Assembly (NCBI GenBank): GCA_045589595.1
Contig: JAZNPK010000042.1
Span: forward strand, 1-64,000
DNA from: SIG77 sp045589595
GTDB taxonomy: Bacteria; Verrucomicrobiota; Lentisphaeria; Victivallales; UBA1829
Length of the DNA stretch: 64,000 nucleotides
Reading direction: 5' to 3'
The stretch's first letter is position 1; the number at the start of each line of letters is the position of its first letter. Shown piece after piece: positions 7,285 through 15,470 of this stretch. Both the position numbers and the translations under genes were made by a program. The notes below the pieces were generated by a model. It ran no database searches. It worked only from the letters and a program-made list of their open reading frames with translations, and had not been told where the DNA came from.

Positions 7285-8769
7285 TCAATCCGGATATGAT
7301 TCCGGTACGATCTGCCAGATACTTCTGCCGGATTTTTTATAATCTCCGGCGATATTCATATCCTGATCCACCTGTCGCAGATAGCCGTTGAATGTCGATT
7401 CTCTGCAGCTGACACCACTGTTGGAAACGGGCTGACCGGGATTCCATGCGCAGCACGCGGACACGATAAATGCGTACGGCATTTGGAAGCCTCTGTTTCT
7501 GTGCCATGTGGTCTGAAGGACGCCGCCGAGTTTATTTTGTGCGGCGAAGCGGATGATTTTTCCAGCTCCGATCCGGTCGTACCACGGGCAGACCAGCACA
7601 TTGAATCCGGCTTCTTTGAAGAAGATGCTTGTGGGCCATTCAGGATCGGCGCCTTCTTTCGGCTGACCGTACTGCCAGTCACAGATCAGAATATCGTCCG
7701 GCAGGTCTTTGTAGAGATCGGAGATGCCGTTTTCTTTTGAGCCGCAGACGATATATCCCTTCCAGCGTTCATCTTCTCTGTTCAGCAGCATATCGTGCCA
7801 CATCAGCATTTTTGCACCGCGTTCCCGGAGGAATCCGTAAAAATGCAGCAGATGGTCACGGACAAGTTTCCGTGGCTCTGCTTTCCGGCAGAGGGAACAT
7901 GAAAGCATATTATCCGCCTCGTCGCATCCCGCATGGAAATACGGCGGATTGCCGAAGACTTCCATGATCTCCGTGATCAGATCTTCGATGTACTGTCTGG
8001 TATGGGGATTACTGAGACACCAGCTCCATCCATCCGGCTCAAAGAGGCTTGCCAATTCAAAATGGCTGCCCAGCGTAGCATGTTTTCCGCTTCCGCTTCT
8101 CGCCCACGAGGCATGACCGAAAATATTGATCTGCGGGATCAATGTAACGCCCAATTCTCTGCCGAGAGCCACCAGACGGCGCACATCTTTGCGTTTGATC
8201 TTCATGCTGCTGAAATAAAATTCAGGATGACACTTATAGGGGAAGATCCCCCACGGCTCCAGAACCACATAATTGTACTTGAAATAAGCGGCGAGCCGGA
8301 TCTGTTTTTCGATCTCCCAAAGCGGCGTTTCCGGGAACCAGCAGATATGGATACCGCGAAAGGAAAATGCAGGTTCATCCGCGATTTCGCAGCGGGGCAG
8401 GATGTAATGTTCAAAATGTTCCACGCCCCGTTCCGGTTCTGCAAGCTGACGGAGCGTTTTCAGCGCATTGCGCAATCCGTCAGGCGTCGAGGCGGAGATC
8501 GTCAGATCTTTTGTCCTGATGCTGATCTCACAGCCTTCCGGGTGGATCTTTTTTCTGCAGGTTCCAACGGTGATTTCCGGCGTGATCTTCCATTGGTTGA
8601 TGCAGATGGACTTTGCAAGAGCAACGCCTTTCTCTGCGATCTTTGCGGGCAGATTCAACTTCACCGCACAGCCGGGTGTCAGTCGATAATCCGCTCCGTC
8701 TTTGAAAACAGCTTTCACCGGTTGCGGCATGAGTCTTTCCCGCAGGATCTGTTCTTCGCGTTCTGTCAT
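7285..8769 (-). CDS. GH20-like intracellular glycoside hydrolase (paralogue 1)
   Basis: A 494-residue protein without a signal peptide. Residues 15-130 resemble the GH20 N-terminal alpha/beta domain (ending GLRNALKTLRQLAEPERG). The rest is a TIM barrel opening with FRGIHICWFPET. The GH20 catalytic Asp-Glu pair is visible in HAGCDEA (D283-E284), parallel to the family's H-x-G-G-D-E. A CxxC pair (C291, C294) follows the active site. GH20 enzymes use substrate-assisted catalysis to release terminal N-acetylhexosamine; the substrate here is not known. It is 15 bp downstream of the next paralogue and last in the operon, with GGAG before the ATG. Confidence 0.8.
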   Translation of the reverse strand: MTEREEQILRERLMPQPVKAVFKDGADYRLTPGCAVKLNLPAKIAEKGVALAKSICINQWKITPEITVGTCRKKIHPEGCEISIRTKDLTISASTPDGLRNALKTLRQLAEPERGVEHFEHYILPRCEIADEPAFSFRGIHICWFPETPLWEIEKQIRLAAYFKYNYVVLEPWGIFPYKCHPEFYFSSMKIKRKDVRRLVALGRELGVTLIPQINIFGHASWARSGSGKHATLGSHFELASLFEPDGWSWCLSNPHTRQYIEDLITEIMEVFGNPPYFHAGCDEADNMLSCSLCRKAEPRKLVRDHLLHFYGFLRERGAKMLMWHDMLLNREDERWKGYIVCGSKENGISDLYKDLPDDILICDWQYGQPKEGADPEWPTSIFFKEAGFNVLVCPWYDRIGAGKIIRFAAQNKLGGVLQTTWHRNRGFQMPYAFIVSACCAWNPGQPVSNSGVSCRESTFNGYLRQVDQDMNIAGDYKKSGRSIWQIVPESYPD

Positions 8770-8783
8770 ATCCCAGTCTCCTT

Positions 8784-10262
8784 TTACTGTACCATCCCCT
8801 GAAATCTTTCGGGAGATATCTGATATTGAGTGTTGTATCCAAAGTCTTCATACTGTTCCAGATTCATATCCTGTTCCACTGCGCGGATATGACGGTTCCA
8901 GCCATGAAGTTTATTCATGCCCTGAATACCGGCAGCCGGATTCCATGCACCGACAGCAGTTGCGAGAAAAATGGATTGGAAATCACTGGCAAAGCAGGTA
9001 TGCCATGATGTCCCCAGCAGACCGAACCCGTTATTTTTCCAGATATACCGTCCCTGACTGACGCAGTTGACAGCCACCTGCCACGGACAGAGCAGGGTAT
9101 CGAACCCGGCATCCATAAAGAACCGGGTGGATTCCCATTCAAAATCCTGATCGCGCGGCGGCACGCAGTTGCAGTATTCCCAGTCGCAGATCAGAATGTC
9201 TTTCGGCAGTGTTTTGTACATTTCCGTTGTGCCTGTTTTCTGATTGCCGCAGACCACATATCCCTCCCAGCGTTTTTCTGCGTGATCCAGCAGCATATCG
9301 TGCCAGATCATCATCCGGGCGCCGCGTTTTCTGAACAGATCATTGAAATAGACAAGGTGATCTTGAAGCAGATCTGCGGGAAGATGTTCCGCACATTCCG
9401 CACAGGTGACCATATCGTGCGCTTCATCACAGCCCGCATGGAAGTACGGGGGATTGCCGAAAAATTCATGCAGTTCCTCCACCATGGCAGTCAGAAGTTT
9501 TCTTGTTTCGGGATTGCTGAGACACCAGCACCATCCGCCCGGTTCAAAAAGCGGGGCGTATTCCGGATGCTGATCCAGTACGAAATGTTTGCCGGATCCG
9601 CCGCGTGAAAGTGAGGCGTGTCCGTTCAGATTCAGCTGGGGGATCACGGTGATGCCCAGACTTTTTGCCAGATTGATCATCTTTTTGAATACGGTGCGCG
9701 GCACGGCTTTGTCTTTCCAGCAGAAATCCGGCTCACATTCAAAAGGAAATACGCCCCACGGTTCCAGTACGATATAGTTGTACTTGTAGTAACCCGCCAT
9801 CCGGATCATCTTTTCGATGTGGGTCGCTTCCGTTTCCGGGAACCAGCAGATGTGCATTCCGCGGAACGACAACGCCGGGGCGTCTTCGATACGGCATTGG
9901 GGCAGGATGTGTTTGGATATGATCCGGACTCCCCGTTCCGGCTGTGCCAACTGACGCAGTGTACGCAGCGCATTGCGGACACCGGCAGCGTCCGATGCCT
10001 GAAGCGTGATGGAATCTGCGGTGACAGTCAGTTGATATCCCTCTGCAGGCACAGCGGGATCTGCGTTGCCGCAAGTGACATCAAACTCGATCTTCCAGTA
10101 GAGAAAAGCATCTTCCCGGAGAATATCCGCCGCGTCAGCGGGGGCGTTGAATAAAAGTTTTGCACCGTTGCACAGTTCATAGTATGCGCCGTCCTGAACA
10201 TCGATCTTCTGCGGCGGCGGCGTAATGGATTGAATAAAGTAATCTCTCGTCCGATCTGTCAT
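8784..10262 (-). CDS. GH20-like intracellular glycoside hydrolase (paralogue 2)
   Basis: A 492-residue paralogue of its two neighbours, with the same two-domain plan and no export signal. The N-terminal domain ends at GVRNALRTLRQLAQPERG, the barrel starts with FRGMHICWFPET, and the catalytic pair is in HAGCDEA (D279-E280) followed by C287-x2-C290. AGGAG stands 6-8 nt before the ATG. The three copies are clearly diverged, so the triplication is old and the enzymes have probably split their substrates. The residues lining the pocket after the DE pair differ between copies. Confidence 0.8.
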   Translation of the reverse strand: MTDRTRDYFIQSITPPPQKIDVQDGAYYELCNGAKLLFNAPADAADILREDAFLYWKIEFDVTCGNADPAVPAEGYQLTVTADSITLQASDAAGVRNALRTLRQLAQPERGVRIISKHILPQCRIEDAPALSFRGMHICWFPETEATHIEKMIRMAGYYKYNYIVLEPWGVFPFECEPDFCWKDKAVPRTVFKKMINLAKSLGITVIPQLNLNGHASLSRGGSGKHFVLDQHPEYAPLFEPGGWCWCLSNPETRKLLTAMVEELHEFFGNPPYFHAGCDEAHDMVTCAECAEHLPADLLQDHLVYFNDLFRKRGARMMIWHDMLLDHAEKRWEGYVVCGNQKTGTTEMYKTLPKDILICDWEYCNCVPPRDQDFEWESTRFFMDAGFDTLLCPWQVAVNCVSQGRYIWKNNGFGLLGTSWHTCFASDFQSIFLATAVGAWNPAAGIQGMNKLHGWNRHIRAVEQDMNLEQYEDFGYNTQYQISPERFQGMVQ

Positions 10263-10279
10263 GTTATGTTCTCCTGTGT

Positions 10280-11764
10280 TCAGATATAAATTTTTTCAGA
10301 GACCTGTAATGTGATGCGTCCTGCGGCGTAATAATCCCGCAGCCCCATATCGTTTTCCACCTGACGCAGCATCCTGTGCATCAGACACATGGCGTCGGCG
10401 TCCCAGACATTGAAAAACCGTTCTGTCAGCCGTTCCATATTGCCGCCGTGCCAGATGGCGCGCGATCCTTTGTAAACGGTCGTAAACATCCCGGTATCCA
10501 GATCCGCCCAAGTGGTTTCGAGTACGCCCATCAGGGGTTCTGCGGCAGCCAATCCGGACAAGGCGGCGAGCCCTTTCAGGTTCTGGCAGGGGGAGACAAG
10601 TACATCAAAACCGTTGGCTTTGAAGAATTTACTTGTCGGCCAGAGGGGAGGTGTCCCGTCTTTGCCTTCCGGATAATCGTACTGCCAGTCACAGATCACA
10701 ATATCGTCCGGCAGTTCCTTGTAAAGATCGGTCAAGCCGTCCTTGACGGAACCGCAGACGATATAGCCGTCCCAGCGTTTATCTTCGCGGTTCAGTAGCA
10801 TATCGTGCCACATCATGATCCGTGCGCCCTGATCCGCCATCAGACCGTGAAAATGGAGAAAATGATCTTTGATCAGTTCTTTTCTGTTGGTCCGGCGACA
10901 GGTCCGGCAGGTTGCCAGCAGACGGGCTTCATCGCTGCCGATGTGGAAAAATCCGGGTTTCCCGAAACATTCGTACATTTCAGTGATGCATGCGGAGAGG
11001 ATCTTTCTTGTTTCCGGATTGGTGAGGCAGAAACTCCATCCGTCCGGTTCAAAGAGAGACGCATATTCCGGTGAACGGTTGATCGCCACATGTTTGCCGC
11101 CATTTTCCCGGGAGCCTGACGCATGACCGAGAATATTGAACTGCGGGATCACCGTCACGCCCAGATCTTTAGCGTCGGCAATGATACGCTTGAGTTCATT
11201 TTTATCAAGCGCTTTATCCTGCCAGCAGAGAAACGGGGCAGATTCAAAAGGAAACACGCCCCATGTCTCAAGTACAACATAATTATATTTGCAATACGCC
11301 GCCAGGCGGATGGCGCGTTCGATCTGATACGGCTGATTTTCCGGGAACCAGCAGAGATGCAGACCCCGGAAATTCACGGCGGGTTCATCGCTGATGGTAC
11401 AGACCGGCAGTTCGTATGCACTGAAAGTGAGAACGCCGCGTTCCTCTTCCGCAAGCTGACGCAGCGTTTTGAGCGCATTCAGAACACCTTCGCGATCGGG
11501 TGCGGAAATGCGGATCTGATCTTCTTTCACGGTCAGACTGTATGCGCCTTTTCTGCGGGAATTTTCTTCTGCACTGTACCGGATCGAAGGCGTGATGTTC
11601 CAGAAAAGACGGATGATCTTCTCCAGTCCGTCAACGGGTTCCGGCGCGGCGATCATAAATTCAACACTGTTATCCAGACGGCAGACAGCATCGCCGTCAA
11701 GCCTGAAATCGACGGGCTGCGGGTTCACCCGGGCGGTAAGGATCTCATGTTCCGTATAAGACAT
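10280..11764 (-). CDS. GH20-like intracellular glycoside hydrolase (paralogue 3)
   Basis: A 494-residue third copy, first of the three in transcription order. The N-terminal GH20b-like domain ends GVLNALKTLRQLAEEERG; the barrel begins FRGLHLCWFPEN. The catalytic motif is HIGSDEA (D278-E279), nearer the classical HIGGDE than in the other two, with C286-x2-C289 behind it. It lies 18 bp after the Gfo/Idh/MocA gene stop and before paralogue 2, so all three share one transcript. The N-terminus is hydrophilic, so the protein is predicted cytosolic. Confidence 0.8.
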   Translation of the reverse strand: MSYTEHEILTARVNPQPVDFRLDGDAVCRLDNSVEFMIAAPEPVDGLEKIIRLFWNITPSIRYSAEENSRRKGAYSLTVKEDQIRISAPDREGVLNALKTLRQLAEEERGVLTFSAYELPVCTISDEPAVNFRGLHLCWFPENQPYQIERAIRLAAYCKYNYVVLETWGVFPFESAPFLCWQDKALDKNELKRIIADAKDLGVTVIPQFNILGHASGSRENGGKHVAINRSPEYASLFEPDGWSFCLTNPETRKILSACITEMYECFGKPGFFHIGSDEARLLATCRTCRRTNRKELIKDHFLHFHGLMADQGARIMMWHDMLLNREDKRWDGYIVCGSVKDGLTDLYKELPDDIVICDWQYDYPEGKDGTPPLWPTSKFFKANGFDVLVSPCQNLKGLAALSGLAAAEPLMGVLETTWADLDTGMFTTVYKGSRAIWHGGNMERLTERFFNVWDADAMCLMHRMLRQVENDMGLRDYYAAGRITLQVSEKIYI

Positions 11765-11782
11765 GGGGGCAGGGTCCTGTTT

Positions 11783-12868
11783 TTATTCAGCACTGATGGT
11801 TACAGGCTGATTGTTCCTGATGCTTTCATAACAGCCGAGCATGGCTTGAATGGTCTGTTTATGCCATTTGAGATTGATCTTCGGCTGTTTGCCGTTGCGG
11901 ATGCAATCCACAAATTCATCGATCAGTCCGACCCATTCATCAAAATAGGTGTACTGAACGGTGTAACGGTCGTTGGGCGCGCCGTTGTGATAGACATTCG
12001 GTCCGAAGCAATCGCAGGCGAGAACACCTTTTTCCCCGGTGATGATGAGATTGACTTCCATCCGTTTGGGGAATACTTCCCAGCCCGGTGCGGGGACGGG
12101 GATCCGTTCTTCCAGACGGGACCAGGAGGGGTCAAAGAGAAACGCCGTGCCGTCTTTCATCTTACCGTTGGCGAGCAGCATATCTTCCACTTGCAGATCT
12201 TTCCGGAGGTTGGGGGCGACCTGGGAGTAGATGTAATCGAAATCACTGCCCGTGAGCCAACGGATCAAGTCGAAAATGTGGGGATGGTCACAGAGCGCAC
12301 CGCCGCGGAAACGGGTGTCGCCGTCTTTCAGCGCGACCCGGCTGCCGAAGGATTCTTCCGGAACGCCCTGCCACGGGAACGCCCAGACCGGGGACAGCGT
12401 GATGTTGGTCGCCTGAACTGCAAGGATCTTGCCGATCGCACCGTCCGCAAGAAGTTTTTTGAGACGGAGGACGACCGGGTTGTAGTGCATTTCCAGTTCC
12501 ACCTGACAGACCACACCGGCTTTGTCGCACAGTTCGATCATTTCATCATATTCTTTCATATCGAACGTGGGGACTTTCATGGAAAGGATATGGATGCCCC
12601 GTTCTGCGCAGAAACGGATCTGTTCCATGTGTTTGCTGTTGGCTGATGCCAGAACCACTGCTTCGATGTCGGGATGTTCTTCAAACATTTTGACCGGATC
12701 AAGGTAGCAGGGGACACCGGTTTTGTAAAGGTCGTACACATCTTTTGCACGCTGATCTTCCGCACAGCTCGCCACCCAGTCCAGTTTCGGGTTGTCGCGG
12801 AGGACCTGATAATATTTTCTCGTATGACCGTGGGTCAGACTCATCATTGCGATCTTCAAAGGTTTCAT
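11783..12868 (-). CDS. Gfo/Idh/MocA-family oxidoreductase
   Basis: A 361-residue NAD(P)-dependent sugar or sugar-derivative oxidoreductase. The N-terminal Rossmann fold covers about 1-125 and the C-terminal alpha/beta domain carries the family segment GGALCDHPHIFDLIRWLTG with the likely catalytic histidines. The usual GxGxxG is replaced by MMSLTHGHT and the usual EKP by MKVP, so nucleotide binding or catalysis may differ from the standard pattern. Its place beside GH20-like enzymes and a SIS protein suggests it acts on a released sugar. It is 18 bp upstream of GH20-like paralogue 3. Confidence 0.85.
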   Translation of the reverse strand: MKPLKIAMMSLTHGHTRKYYQVLRDNPKLDWVASCAEDQRAKDVYDLYKTGVPCYLDPVKMFEEHPDIEAVVLASANSKHMEQIRFCAERGIHILSMKVPTFDMKEYDEMIELCDKAGVVCQVELEMHYNPVVLRLKKLLADGAIGKILAVQATNITLSPVWAFPWQGVPEESFGSRVALKDGDTRFRGGALCDHPHIFDLIRWLTGSDFDYIYSQVAPNLRKDLQVEDMLLANGKMKDGTAFLFDPSWSRLEERIPVPAPGWEVFPKRMEVNLIITGEKGVLACDCFGPNVYHNGAPNDRYTVQYTYFDEWVGLIDEFVDCIRNGKQPKINLKWHKQTIQAMLGCYESIRNNQPVTISAE

Positions 12869-12888
12869 ATCGGTAAACTGCCTTTCTT

Positions 12889-13611
12889 TCAGAGGAAAAT
12901 GACTTTTTTCTGTTCGTCGGATGCCAGTGCGGATCCCGCAGCCGTGATCATGGTGGCGTATGCCGCATTCCAGACATCAAACAGGCTGGTGTCGGCAAGT
13001 GCGGCGAACGCGGCGCGGATCGTCCAGATCTCCTCATAACTGAACCCGAAAAGTTCCGTATCCGTATCGGTGTAGCGTTCTTCGCCGTCCTGATTATACA
13101 CATAGACGCTGGACTGGGGGACCTGGGTGTCGACAACCTGATCGGATGCAACACCGCGGGAGGCGATCAGTTCATGTCTGTCGATGGGCGTGGCAGAACC
13201 GGGCAGACGGTTGGAACATTCAATGCTCACATTCACATCGTTTTCCAGTTTTGCAATGATGTTGGCAGCACAGCCCTGACTGCATGCGGCAAACACACTT
13301 CTGACCGGGCTGCCGGTGAAAAAGGCGGCAAGATCCAGTTCCTTTGCGATCTGGGCTTTCAGGCAGCCGCCGTTTTTGACGGTGCAGAAGCGCAGAGTGG
13401 AAAGATCTTCCAGCGTGCCGTCCGCCAGCATCTTTTTCAGTTCAAAGAAACGGCGTTCCACACGCCACGGAAGAAGGATCGTTTCCTTGCCGCAGGTGCA
13501 GGTGAGTTTGGAAAAACCGCAATCGGCGGCAGAGATGGTGCCCCGTGCGGCGACACTGTATTTTTCGCAGAGTTCAAGCAAAGCCTGATTCATTTTTTCG
13601 TAGTTGTACAT
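12889..13611 (-). CDS. Conserved carbohydrate-operon protein of unknown function
   Basis: I do not recognise this 240-residue protein. It has no signal peptide or membrane segment. It shows a CTCG motif near residue 38, further cysteines in NGGC and AACSQGC, and a helical C-terminal third ending in AAGSALASDEQ. The alternation of polar and hydrophobic residues and good codon use argue for a real gene. It lies between the SIS-domain gene (3 bp gap) and the Gfo/Idh/MocA gene (20 bp gap), so it probably works on the same sugar. ATG at 13593 (seventh codon) is an alternative start. Confidence 0.6.
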   Translation of the reverse strand: MYNYEKMNQALLELCEKYSVAARGTISAADCGFSKLTCTCGKETILLPWRVERRFFELKKMLADGTLEDLSTLRFCTVKNGGCLKAQIAKELDLAAFFTGSPVRSVFAACSQGCAANIIAKLENDVNVSIECSNRLPGSATPIDRHELIASRGVASDQVVDTQVPQSSVYVYNQDGEERYTDTDTELFGFSYEEIWTIRAAFAALADTSLFDVWNAAYATMITAAGSALASDEQKKVIFL

Positions 13612-13614
13612 AGG

Positions 13615-14373
13615 TCAGAGACTCTTGATTTGGGGTTTGTATTTCTTGAGATAAGCAGCATTCTTTTCATCGCCGCCAGGCGCATTCGCACTGTTCCAGA
13701 CCGGGGGAACGATCCCCTGTTCGATGCACTGACGCACCGTTTCGATCTCAAGCAGATGGGCTATGGTGAAGTCTACAATGTTGGATACCGGCGCAATGGG
13801 CGTATCCAGACCCGGCACATTCACAATGGCATCGCCCACAGGATTGTAGTCGTCGATACAGACATCGGCAAAATCAAAAAGATTTTTTCCGGAAGGGTGC
13901 CGGATAAAATGGTCTGCGGGCATTTCATTCTGCCAGTAACTGCTGGCAACTGCAATGATTTTTCCGCCCCGTTTTTTGACTTCCATTGCCGCATCGATGG
14001 TGGCGGGATTGATCCCGATATTGTGGAAGAAAAGCACCACATCATCCTTCTGAATATCGTAATATTTGATGATGGACGCACCGAAGTTCACCGTCCGTTC
14101 CAGCTCCAGATATTTCAACGCCTGATTGAAAACGGAAAGCGCTGTTTCCATCAGGGGATTGATATTGGCAAGTCCCCCGGCACGGAAGAACATTTCTCCC
14201 ATGGCAAGTGTGGTATGTCCGCCGCCCGCGTACACATTGATCAGACGGTCATTTCTGATCGCCTCCGCCATGAGCGCAGCACCCGCACGGATGTTGTCCG
14301 CCTGTTTCTCCATGACTTCGCGGACATTGGCGAAGGCATTTTCCACGTAGCCGAAATCGTTGAGTTTTTCCAT
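13615..14373 (-). CDS. SIS-domain sugar isomerase-like protein (UPF0309-type)
   Basis: A 252-residue protein with a sugar-isomerase (SIS) fold. The N-terminal helices are followed by RLINVYAGGGHTTLAMGEMFFRAGG, the phosphosugar-loop region, then VVLFFHNIGINPATIDAAMEVKKRGGKIIAVASSYW, the second Rossmann half. SIS proteins bind or isomerise phosphorylated sugars, often amino sugars, which fits the GH20-like neighbours. ATG at 14373, with AAGGTG 7 nt upstream, is preferred over an in-frame GTG at 14382. The stop of the upstream TIM-barrel gene lies 10 bp away. Confidence 0.8.
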   Translation of the reverse strand: MEKLNDFGYVENAFANVREVMEKQADNIRAGAALMAEAIRNDRLINVYAGGGHTTLAMGEMFFRAGGLANINPLMETALSVFNQALKYLELERTVNFGASIIKYYDIQKDDVVLFFHNIGINPATIDAAMEVKKRGGKIIAVASSYWQNEMPADHFIRHPSGKNLFDFADVCIDDYNPVGDAIVNVPGLDTPIAPVSNIVDFTIAHLLEIETVRQCIEQGIVPPVWNSANAPGGDEKNAAYLKKYKPQIKSL

Positions 14374-14383
14374 TGTGATCACC

Positions 14384-15415
14384 TTATTTCTTCAGAACGC
14401 GTTTGTAGTTTTCGCCGATGGCATCCCAGAGTTTGAGCGCATCCGGAGCCGCCAGAACGGTTCCGTAACCGCCCCGGTACGTCCACGCGGCAATGCGGTC
14501 AACGCCCAGAGATTCGTAAAGATCCACCACTTTGTCGATCTGGGCAAAATCTTTCGGCTGTTTGAAGTAGCCCATGATCCAGCGTTCGGATTTCTTGCCG
14601 TATTTTTTCGCCATTTCGACGGTCCGTTTCGTGATGTTTTCGAAGAAAGGTTCCGGCAGTTCCCACGCAATGATCGTTGTGGAAAAGACATCAAACCACG
14701 GGCAGGACGCGACCATATCCCAGTTGTCATAGCCGCGGTATTCCGTTACATAATATGTATTCAGCGTTGCGTGGACGCAGCAGGTGATCTCCAGATCCGG
14801 GTTGATCTCTTTGATCTTGCGGGATGTGTCCGTGAGGATGAACAATGCTTCGCGCCAGCGGAACTGTTTTACATCATCGTTCATGACTCTGGGCATTTCA
14901 TAGCCGTAATAATCCTGGAATTTTTTCATGCAGACCGGACAGCGGCAGGTCCAATCTTCCCCGGCGCCGCCGGTGATGCTGGCATAGGATTTGGGGAAGG
15001 CGTAATGGGGTTCATCCCAGAAAAAGCCGTCGGCTCCCGCTTCTCTTGCCAGAGAGAGACACATATTCTGGAAGTAGTCCCGGAAACTGTTGGTATTGAA
15101 ACAGGCGTACGGCAGTTTTTCGCCGGTGAGCGCGGAAACCTGACGGTTCTCCGTATTGTTCTGCAGAAATTTACTGACTTGTTCGCCGCCGAAATATTTA
15201 CCGATCCCCCACGGATCCAGCAGAACGCGCAATCCGAGTTCATGGGCTTTTGCCACGATCTTCGGAATGTTGGGACGCCAGAAATCAAAATCAAATTCTG
15301 TTACGGCGAGGATCACCGTGGTACAGCCGTGATCTTTCATTTCCTGAAAATCTGCTGCGGCATGTTCCACATAGTTCATCCCGTAATAACTGATCGCTGT
15401 TTGTGTGATCGCCAT
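14384..15415 (-). CDS. Putative TIM-barrel glycoside hydrolase, family unclear
   Basis: A 343-residue cytosolic protein. It shows barrel strands such as TTVILAVTEFDFDFW, LRVLLDPWG and ADGFFWDEPHY, the last giving an acidic pair at residues 134-135 that could be catalytic. A C-x-C-x2-C motif (157, 159, 162) follows, as in several unclassified bacterial hydrolases. Later strands are LEITCCVHAT and DRIAAWTYRGG. I cannot assign a CAZy family. ATG at 15415 with GGAG upstream is chosen over an ATG 24 codons earlier that lies in spacer sequence. It is the first enzyme gene after the regulator. Confidence 0.65.
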   Translation of the reverse strand: MAITQTAISYYGMNYVEHAAADFQEMKDHGCTTVILAVTEFDFDFWRPNIPKIVAKAHELGLRVLLDPWGIGKYFGGEQVSKFLQNNTENRQVSALTGEKLPYACFNTNSFRDYFQNMCLSLAREAGADGFFWDEPHYAFPKSYASITGGAGEDWTCRCPVCMKKFQDYYGYEMPRVMNDDVKQFRWREALFILTDTSRKIKEINPDLEITCCVHATLNTYYVTEYRGYDNWDMVASCPWFDVFSTTIIAWELPEPFFENITKRTVEMAKKYGKKSERWIMGYFKQPKDFAQIDKVVDLYESLGVDRIAAWTYRGGYGTVLAAPDALKLWDAIGENYKRVLKK

Positions 15416-15470
15416 TTTTTCTTTTCTCCGTTGTTTGTTTTTTTTGTATGTTGTGTTGGTGAATTCTGAT

